This document shows positions 34,337-64,000 of a stretch of 64,000 bases of DNA, piece after piece. A program made the position numbers and the translations under genes. The stretch comes from Paralichthys olivaceus. Lineage: Eukaryota; Chordata; Actinopteri; Pleuronectiformes; Paralichthyidae. The notes beneath the pieces were generated by a model, which saw nothing but the letters and a program-made list of their open reading frames with translations, was not told the origin of the DNA and did no database searches. The stretch covers positions 14,941,501-15,005,500 of the forward strand of contig NC_091110.1 of the NCBI RefSeq assembly GCF_024713975.1, written 5' to 3'. Each line of letters begins with the position of its first letter. Position 1 is the stretch's first letter.

Positions 34337-35666
34337 TCCTGTTCCAGGGCTGCAGGGTGGAGGCGTGCGTGAGGACGGGCGAAATGCAAAATGGACAGAC
34401 ACAACAGCTGCTCTTCTCCCCCATGACCTGAGCTCTGTCTGAAAACCTAAAACCAGACACACTGAGGTGGACGCGTCTGTGTGAGGTACAAATAGAGTGC
34501 GGTTCTGAATTATTGTTGCAGAGCGCTAACCTCCCTGTCTGAGGCCGACTCACCTGTAACTGATTTCACTGTGTCCTTGTTGGGCGTCGACATGTTGTCA
34601 TAGGTCTGACAACAAGAGGTCTGATGCTGAACTCTGGCTTTATTCACGGAGCATTTCAAGATAATGGTGCAGTGGTCGTTCTAAACCTGTTTGGAATGGG
34701 TTAAAGCTCCGGTGAAGAGTTATCATACACGGTCTATGGTGAAGAAAAGTTTGTATTCATCCCTCCTGGTTTGTCTGCAATCAAGATTTTAGAGGCAACG
34801 CTTTTCATGAAACGGTTCTATGATTGGAGATTGATTGATGTACAGTACAATCCTATATAACTGAGATTGTAGAATCAAGTGCCCAATTTTCATATGAAAA
34901 CTGCTTCCTGTCTCCTGTGGATTATAAACATACGGCTAAATTGCTTTCTTATCTTTGCCGCTGTCTAGAGATGACATTCCTTTTTTTTTCGATCTTCACA
35001 TCTGTTTATCGTCTTGGTGTTTTTGTTCTTGCGGCTGCCAACTCTTCTATTATCACTTTTCCTCTCTCTCTGTTTCTAACCCTGTCTATTACGATCACTC
35101 ACTGTCAGTCCACGTGCTTCTCCTCTTACCGAACGCTTTCTTCCCAGAAAACCCTCCCACTGCACCTCCTCAGCTCTCCTCCAGTCTTCAATATTTCAGC
35201 TGCAGAGTGATTGATTGGTTCTGCCTGGCCCATCTGGAGGCTCAAGCTGTGACTGTCGGAGAAGCTCCGTGGATGATGCCTCTATTTGAGCGTTTCCAGT
35301 GAGCTTTTATGTTTAAACCTCCAATATGACTAAATCAAACACGTCTAATCGATCTGTTCATCACATCTTACAGGATGCGCGGCTAGAAAGTGACCCCACC
35401 CCGCTGCACTCGCCTGTGGGTGCAGGTGCCCTCCTGCTGGCTGCTGAGCTGCACCAGTTAATTAACACCACTCGACTGTGTCAAGTGGAAGGAAGGAAAA
35501 CTGCTGCTGTCGGCAGAAGCAGTGACTGGGTGACTTTTTAAACTTTTAAACTTGATTCTACATCAAAGCAGAATGAGGGTTTTGAGTCTGCATTCGTTTT
35601 GGTGGAACAAACATGTAGATATTCCTGTCTGTACGTAGTTGTGCTACTCAAGAGGGTAAAATATTA

Positions 35667-35686
35667 TGTGTGTGTGTGTGTGTGTG
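35667..35686 (+). repeat. (GT)n microsatellite
   Basis: About ten perfect GT units. Confidence 0.9.
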
Positions 35687-36059
35687 AAGGCTCGAGAGGC
35701 CTGTCATGCTGTTATCTTTGATCTCTGTAGTAGTCATATCTGAGCAGGTGAATATTTTGGGATTTTGTGACGTTACTTTCCTTAAGAAACATGTCAAACG
35801 TGTCTGTGCAGTGTGATTGACACAATGTGGTTTACCACTAGCTCAAGACGCAAGATTGAGTACTCCAAAGCTGTTTTCAGGAATTTCGGAAAATGTCTGG
35901 AAAATTAACCATGGATAATTTTCTGAATCTGGTTTTTATAAATGAAGAAGACATTGGGGAAATGTCTGGAGCATTCAGGCACTTGAGTAGAATATAGAGA
36001 GCAGGACATGACGTATAAATTCAGTGATACAAATTCACGTGAGCCCACAAAACCGATAA

Positions 36060-37646
36060 AGTCAGATCCTTTTATTTTTCTACAAAAATATTTTACATTA
36101 GAAAACACAGCTTAAAATATACACAGCCCACTTGGATATGCAGCAGCTGCAGAACCTCTCAACTCAAATATATCAGTCTATAGGTAAATATATCTTTACA
36201 GCAAGAATAAATCTGGACGCCGTGTTGTGACCCTTGTCTTCAGAAGGACTATAAGAGGTGAGAGGGGAATTGTCCAACAGTCACAAAAAGGCTCTATAAA
36301 CTCTATAACCTGATCGAAGCAATGTAGAAAGTCAACAGGGAAATACTAGAGAACCAAGAGCAGGGACTACTTCCAACCCAGGGGCGAAAATACTGAAACC
36401 ATGGAAATGTAGTCATGAGCAGCAGCACATCACTCCAGAGTATAGCTGAGGGATTTAGTAGGAAAAAAAAAACTGGCGTAGTCCATCCAGCTACTCATCC
36501 GAGCATCTGTCTCGCTCTCACAGTAAGAAGTTTTCACACTGTCGGCAAGAGTCAGAGCCGTCACAAGCACTTACGTCGAGCTGGTTCCAACCTCACTTTG
36601 AACAGTGATGGATATGTGTGGATTATAGGGTTTATTAAAGGGTCAGTTCCCCAAATTACTAAAGATTATTCAAACTCATTTCTCTGTGGTGGTATCCTGC
36701 GATGTTCTGGATTCATCTCTACACTTATCGTGACAGATGATATGATCGTCTCACTTGATCTATTGGCAACACTGCCCCCCCACAATTTCCGGTGGTACTG
36801 CTCCGTTTCATTCGTATCTGTGAGCTTTCAGATGTTCACAAATCAGGACCAAATCAACACAGACAGAGAGAAGCCTCTGTCCATTGAGCATAAATGAGCC
36901 TTAATACTGATCTTTTTTTTCGCTAACTGTTTTTGAAATATCATTTTTCAACTTAGCAAAAATCTAATTCCAACGATTTGGGGTGGAGGCAGAAACTATG
37001 ACCTAAAAAAGAACCATCTGTATACTCAGACACCACCAGAGGAAAGTGTGATAATATGAAAATCTGCTGTCATTTCAGAAGATAAGCAACAGTGTGTGTC
37101 CGCATGTCGTTCACCTCTGCACCTGCCTACAACCCAAGCAGCCTTGTATCCGTCTGTGTGTGAGACATCACTTAGTCCTCATGATGAGAAGTAATCAATA
37201 ACTCTTTCCTTTGTGTGGGCAGCTGTGGTTAAGGAGTAAAGAGGGTCGTCCACAAACCAGAAGGTGGTTCGATCCCTGGCTCCTACAGTCTGTATTCCAA
37301 AGTGACCTTGGGCAAGATATCAAGATTAATTGCCCCTGATGGCTGTGACGACAGTGTATGAATGGTGGGGGTAGAAGAAGTGCTGCGTATAGAATGTTGC
37401 TGTTTAAATGCGTATGTGAATGTGAGAGCTATATAAGTACAGTCCATCATCTCTGCCTCCATAATCATTAAAGAGCAATGTGGGTAGGTTGATGTCTTTA
37501 AGGACCAAACGCCAAATAAATAATAACAAAACGAGAGCAGAAATGAAGCCAACTGATAAAATAAGAAGAAAGTATTCCAGTTGTTGGATTGTGTCCACTG
37601 GCCCTCCACCAGTCAGCTCAGGAACTCAAGGTCCCGTGCTTTGGTA
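36060..37646 (-). other. mmp17: Presumed mmp17 3' untranslated region
   Basis: Non-coding sequence after the mmp17 stop on the minus strand. A minus-strand AATAAA can be read at 36076-36071, but the dispersed repeat at 36625-36930 lies in between, so the true end is unsure. Confidence 0.35.
36625..36930. repeat. Teleost DNA-element-like repeat starting AAAGGGTCAGTTCCCC
   Basis: Begins ttaaagggtcagttccccaa and contains ctctgtggtggtatcctgcg and ggtggtactgctccgtttca. The start is the well-known fish element terminus 'aaagggacagttcaccc' with substitutions. The 160-codon open frame crossing it is not a gene. Confidence 0.5.
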
Positions 37647-59016
<21,370 letters not shown>

Positions 59017-62000
59017 CTGAGAGAAGGGAAGGAGAGGAGGGATATATTACATTTGAGAAGGAGAGAGAAGAGGGGATGAGGAGGTGGAGGAGGACACAGA
59101 GAGAGAAGACAGTTGACAGGACAGACAAACAAGAGAAGAGAGATGCTGGCAAAATGAGAGGAAAAAGAATTATGATGGACAAAAAAAACAATAGGACAAA
59201 AAAAAAATGAAAGGAGGAAAGGTCAAGAGAGTTGAAATCTGTGGGAGTAGATAAGAGAAGAGGACGAGTGTGCCAAGTACAAGGGTGACACATCAGAGAT
59301 GAACATGAAAACGGAGAAGAGACGAGAAAAGTAGGAGGGTGGAAAAGAAGAATGACAGTGGAGAGCTCAGGAGAGGTTGGCACACAGTCGATATTGGAAG
59401 GACGCTGAGCTCTGAATTGCATTGAAGCACAAAAGCATAAAGATCAAATATGTTTGCCTCTGGGACAGACCTGCATGAACAAACCAAAGTTACTGTTTGC
59501 ATATTTTATGTGATCTGTTTTTGTATTTCATGCTTTGCTGCTCCTGCCGCTCACATATACTGATAAGTCAAGGCTACAGTGTGAATTGGAAGAGATTATT
59601 GCATCAGCTCCCTGGAACCACTCATAAGTTTTTCACTGTCTTTTCCTTTTCATACCATCTTATTTAATTTTCTTCCATCCTCACATCATTTTAACATCTC
59701 TCAAGCAATTTCTCTCTGAAGGCCATCGACACAGAAGAAGAGAGAACAGGAAATCACGCCGACGTCGCGCTTACTTTGTCTACCCACTCTCCATCTAAAT
59801 CTCCCCTGCATTTTCTTGTTCTCATTTTTTTTTTTCCACCGTTCTTCCATTTCCTACTTTATGCACTTGACTACTTTCTCCCCCACGAGAGAAATTTGTC
59901 AAAAAACAAGAAGCAATTTGGCCATTGCAGGATTGGAAATTCAATCAGTGTTCATCTGTAGGAAAGCAGGGCTCTGGGCCTGGAGAGCGAGGGTGCCTCG
60001 TCTCGCCTCCACACTGAGGTAACAAACTGATAGAAATCAGCTGATACTAAAATATCAAGTGAACAAAACATCGGAGCAGATATATCACTGATTGATGCAA
60101 CACATTTAAAACTGATACGACAGAGAAATGCCTATTTTCTTCCATCAACATCCTGATGTATTGAATATAACTAATAAGGTGTTCAAGGTTGTGCTGGTAG
60201 CATCCATCACAGTACTACACAATACAGTTTATTGACATTGCTCTCAAGTGTTGTGACAACCTGTAAACAACCTGTGCTGCTCTTTTGTGCAGCAATTTGC
60301 ATGAAAAAGGAAACAAACACAAAACTGGGTGAAATAGTAAATGGAGCGTAAGCAACAAGAAGTCTGCAGGGGGAGGTGAGCGTGAGGTGACTTTTCAGTA
60401 AATCCTGTATAAATAGGATTATAAATAAATTCTCTCGTACTCAAGCGATGCCATACTGTTGTTCAAACTGTTCAAATTAAAACACCAAAAAATAATCGTA
60501 ATCACTTCCTGTGCAAGAGATCAAAATAACTTCCAAAATAACAGTGCCAGAGAATTAAAACCCTGATGATCCCAAAGGATATCAATTCAAGCTAGTTACC
60601 AAATAAATAAATTATGTGCAAATGTCGCAATGTTTCCTGTGTTGCTGTTAGTTGACTTTATGTAAGTGATGCTAATCTTTCATGACGGGTCATGTGGAGA
60701 CAAAGGAAATCAGTTTAAGGGAAATTAGTTAAGTATTTTTTTGCATATCTTGAAATGACCCTTCTCTGCATCTCGTGACCCACAGGGTGACCCGACCCTT
60801 AGTTTAGAAACCACTGCATTAAGCAACAATATAGGTTTTCAAGTTATTCATGCATCTTAATTATTAAACCACATCAGTATTGACCCCCGAGTTAACCAGG
60901 ACTGAACATTTCAAAAACCTGAACCTTCATGGTGCATGTGAAAATCTCCCTCCACAACAGTTACATCACAAAAGCCTTATTATTTTTGATTGGTTTAGAC
61001 AAGCTGCTCCAGCTAAGGGGCCGTCAAACTCGGTCTGCGCAAATCACGTTCAACATTCAGGTCACAAATAAGTTCAGAGACTGAAGCTCTGTCACTGCAA
61101 ACAATGAGATTCACAAAAGCCCTCTGTTGTTTCACCTCTTCCAGCCAAGTTTCTGTCAAACAAACATATTTGTATATGACATTTCTTTCAAATCATACTT
61201 GAATTCTTTACGATTAAGGACTTCCCGCTGAGAACTGGTGACTCATTCCTCTGACTGGAGCTTCACCCTCAGTTTTCTTTGTAATGAACGTACCGAAAGA
61301 CCACAGAGTCTGAGGTGCCAGCTTGTTGCAATGGCAGTACAGAGGGATTATCTTACTTCAGTCCTGGACTCTCATCACAGAGAGTGAAGTTGTGCCAAAC
61401 CTGACGGCTCACAGCTCACAGCGGTTTGAAAGTTAATGCTCACCCTCTACAAACAACCCTAGTTGTAATTCAGCCGAGCGAGGCCGCACGGCACGGTGAC
61501 ACCAGCTATTTCATTTTGGAGGAACTCGCTGCACGTGTCCAATTGCCCAAAGCAATAACAGGGTAGAGAATGAATAAAAAGATACAGGCAATGAGTAGAT
61601 AATGACGCAGGGAAAGGGAGATAAAATATGTTTGAAAACAGAGGAGTAGCATGAGGGAGGGTGAGATGAGAGGGGCTAACAGGCAGAAACACAGACTCTC
61701 TGCTATTTCAGAAATATTTCTGACAGCTCCCCATGGCTCCGACTTCCACAGCGCTAACTACAGAATCACACAGTTGCATAAGAATGACAAGTTCCTTAAG
61801 TTCCAGCTTTTCTCCAGGCTACTTCACTGGGAGATAAGTGATCACACAGTCACATTTCCATCCCCGGCAGTGTATCTGATGTGTCCTTTTCCTTATCCAC
61901 GCAAAAAAATGTTCCTCGTTACAAGAGCTTTTTAAAAAGGTTCTTCTGTTGCAGACTTGTGAAGCAGGAAAGAAGTGCGGCTGAGAGAGAGAGAGGCGAG

Positions 62001-64000
62001 AGCACAGACTTCCGTCTTTATGCTGATGTTACGCGAGTGTATGTAAGAAGTGAAAATTTCACAGTTTGAAGAAATAAAACTTTTGTGAATGCTCCTTCGT
62101 CAATAGGAACTTACATCATCTTAGCACATTGCATTGAGTCACCGTGTCTTTAAATTAATTCATTCATTTTACTTTTAAACCCAAAACAAAACTGCCCACT
62201 GCCTTCAGCTTTAGTTGTTTTTATATGAATGCAATAAATGCACATTATCACCTGTAAATCAAAATAAACACAAAAAAACACTCTCAAGCATAAAAAAAGA
62301 GGGTGTGGTTTCTACCAGTGGTGTGCTCAGAGCCTCATCAGGCTGCATGAAGCCCAGATAAGCTCCATCTAATGATGGTAAGTTCAGAGAGACAAAATCC
62401 AGGGTGTCCACCTTCAATTAAAATTTAATTATTTTAAGCACAAGATAATTAATGGAATATATTGTCTGGAGAAATTTTTTTTGCAAAATGTTGAAGCATA
62501 GCTGCAAAACTTTAGATGTAGGGAGGAGAAAACTGGGATAAGTGAAGAGGTCATGGGGCATTTACAGTATAGATGTAATGCTGTGTATGGTTAGGAAAGA
62601 TAATGGTCATGGTAAATGAACTATGACTAAATTATAGGTAGGGTTACGCAGCTAAAGTACTATGGTTATACACGTGTACCATGTATGGAGTATATAATAT
62701 ACTTAATTTAAAAACAAAGGTTTTTTGTTGCAGGTCTAGAACCGATGCAAACTCTGCGTAAAAGATGGATGTGCTTCAACATCCACACCATAACTCTCTA
62801 TCTCTCTAAGTGCTCACAACTTCCTGGATCAGCAATGGATGTCGGCATTTGTCACAGAATCACTGAAAATAGATATAATTCTCAGAAATAATGAGAAGAA
62901 CCTGCAATGCTGAAGATGTATTCCAGACTTCTGATGTTGATTCCTCATGTTTATATTTTTGGCATCCTAATCAAACTCTAAACTTTGCCAACTGGAGTTC
63001 TTTCCGACTTTTTGTGTGGCCTGATTCATCGACGCCGTGTTTCCACACCACCTTCCACAACACATCTGACACATTTACAGTAAATCAAACATCCTCTCGG
63101 GCAATAAAAGGTTTTTCATTTCTGCTCAAGGAGTAATTTCATCTCAAAGTCATATTTCAGGTCACTATTTCACCTGTGATGACAGAACAGAGAGTAGAGG
63201 GAACAAGCAAGAAACTGGTCTCCAACGTATTTTTTCTGGTTGCAGGAGGAAACTGCTCTGAAGAACTGGAAAAAGTGATTCAACCGACTTTTAAATTAGT
63301 TGTGCAGACCGAAGGATGATTAAGGGGGACTTCATTTTCTCGACCTATTTAATTTCATGACACAATTTCCTCCCTCATTTGATAAATGACTTAGAGCACA
63401 TTTGGCTTTTGTGTATGTGTGCATGCAATTTGCGTACAAGCTTAATCGGATGTGGAGAGACACAAACACACACACACACATAAAAATTGCAATTACATTT
63501 TACCTGTTTGGCTTTTAAGTTCCGTACACTTCTCACAGAGCTTTTCCACATGTGGGATCTGACTGATGAGTCATTATTAGAGAGGTGAGGAGCGAGGGAT
63601 GGAGAGAGGGAGAGAAAGAGATCAAGAAAACTTGGAGACTCTTGCTGTCCCCCGCCTTCAGCCTCCCAGCAGGCGCTTACCTCCCGTGGCTCTGCTGTTC
63701 CACAGAGACATGAGCTGACATCGAAAGCGATGCTAAAAAGCGCGGGTGCAAGAAAACGCACCCTCACACACTCATGCACGTATAATATTCACCTCCTGTG
63801 CTCCTCTACCCTCTGTAGACATAAGCTGATTACCCTGCAAAATGAAAGCTCATATGCCGATGGTGATTCATACGCTCGTATGCGAAAACACACTCACACA
63901 TATGAAAATATTTTGCTGACAAAGACTCATGCTGTGAGTGATCAGAAGCTCCTCAGACTTCCCTGAAACACACACACGCACGTGCACGTCCTCTCAGTGG
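59017..64000. other. mmp17: mmp17 upstream intron, continuing past the window
   Basis: At least 4.98 kb of intron. It begins with an A/G-rich (plus strand) stretch that forms the pyrimidine tract of the acceptor, and has a hAT-like terminus at 60730-60825 and a short CA run at 63463-63481. No propeptide or signal-peptide exon was recognised. Confidence 0.65.
60730..60825. repeat. Decayed hAT-like element terminus
   Basis: catctcgtgacccacagggt, gacccgacccttagtttaga and aaccactgcatt. The reverse of the end (atgcagtggtttctaaa) resembles the CAGTGGTTCTCAA terminal inverted repeat of hAT elements with two changes. Confidence 0.45.

Larger units (their letters stand above)
29800..36060. other. Intergenic region between the T-box gene and mmp17
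   Basis: A 6-kb AT-rich interval without a supported gene. It carries dispersed repeats at 31940 and 32580, a G-rich run at 34309-34336 and a short GT microsatellite at 35667-35686. Open frames here, including Pro-rich shadow frames of the G-run, resemble no family I know. Distal enhancers of the divergent T-box and mmp17 neighbours could lie here but cannot be seen directly. Confidence 0.6.

Noticed and set aside
34077..34553. Cluster of overlapping Gly-rich and Pro-rich open frames
   Set aside because: They arise from the G-run and its flanks; no consistent codon pattern or homology.
36415..36897. 160-codon open frame on the + strand
   Set aside because: It crosses a dispersed repeat and the mmp17 3' region, with no recognisable domain, Kozak context or splice logic.
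63375..63779. 134-codon minus-strand open frame near the right edge, considered as the missing mmp17 N-terminal exon
   Set aside because: It lacks the propeptide cysteine switch, the furin site and the expected bridge sequence, and contains CA-repeat translation.

Overview
This is a stretch of vertebrate nuclear chromosome, almost certainly from a ray-finned (percomorph-type) fish. Coding sequence comes in short exons with GT-AG introns. CA/TG microsatellites are long and abundant, and several dispersed repeat families typical of teleost genomes are present. There are no bacterial-style operons, tRNA or rRNA genes, or CRISPR arrays.

Five protein-coding genes can be read exon by exon. (1) Positions 2-3839, + strand: the last ten exons (461 residues) of the autophagy kinase Ulk1, followed by a 3'UTR of about 2.7 kb. 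(2) 7999-11094, +: complete ccdc74 (7 exons, 315 aa), a small coiled-coil protein; its promoter carries an RFX-type X-box. (3) 14910-21543, +: complete coding part of crkl (3 exons, 304 aa, SH2-SH3-SH3 adaptor), with a GC-rich promoter carrying two perfect CRE palindromes and a long 3'UTR. (4) 29387-26409, -: complete Tbx16/Tbx6L-class T-box factor (9 exons, 375 aa), convergent with crkl. (5) 59016-37647, -: the last seven exons (461 aa) of mmp17, a GPI-anchored membrane-type matrix metalloproteinase. Its signal peptide, propeptide and first part of the catalytic domain lie beyond the right edge.

The rest is introns, UTRs and intergenic DNA. 29.4-36 kb and the large mmp17 introns (10.8 kb between the last two catalytic-domain exons, and more than 4.9 kb at the right edge) hold dispersed repeats, microsatellites and otherwise featureless AT-rich DNA. 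The five genes do not form one pathway. They are a syntenic block: ULK1 and MMP17 are close neighbours in human 12q24, while CRKL lies on human 22q11. Here a crkl/ccdc74/tbx16-like segment sits between them.

I found no convincing new gene system. The items most worth a second look are regulatory or structural: a TG-repeat-only 3' splice region in ulk1, tandem and NAGNAG acceptors, an X-box at ccdc74, paired CREs at crkl, a 14-bp perfect hairpin in a T-box intron, a perfect 2 x 56 bp duplication, and a 199-bp pure CA tract. All exon calls come from reading frame, splice consensus and remembered family sequence; no search or alignment was run.
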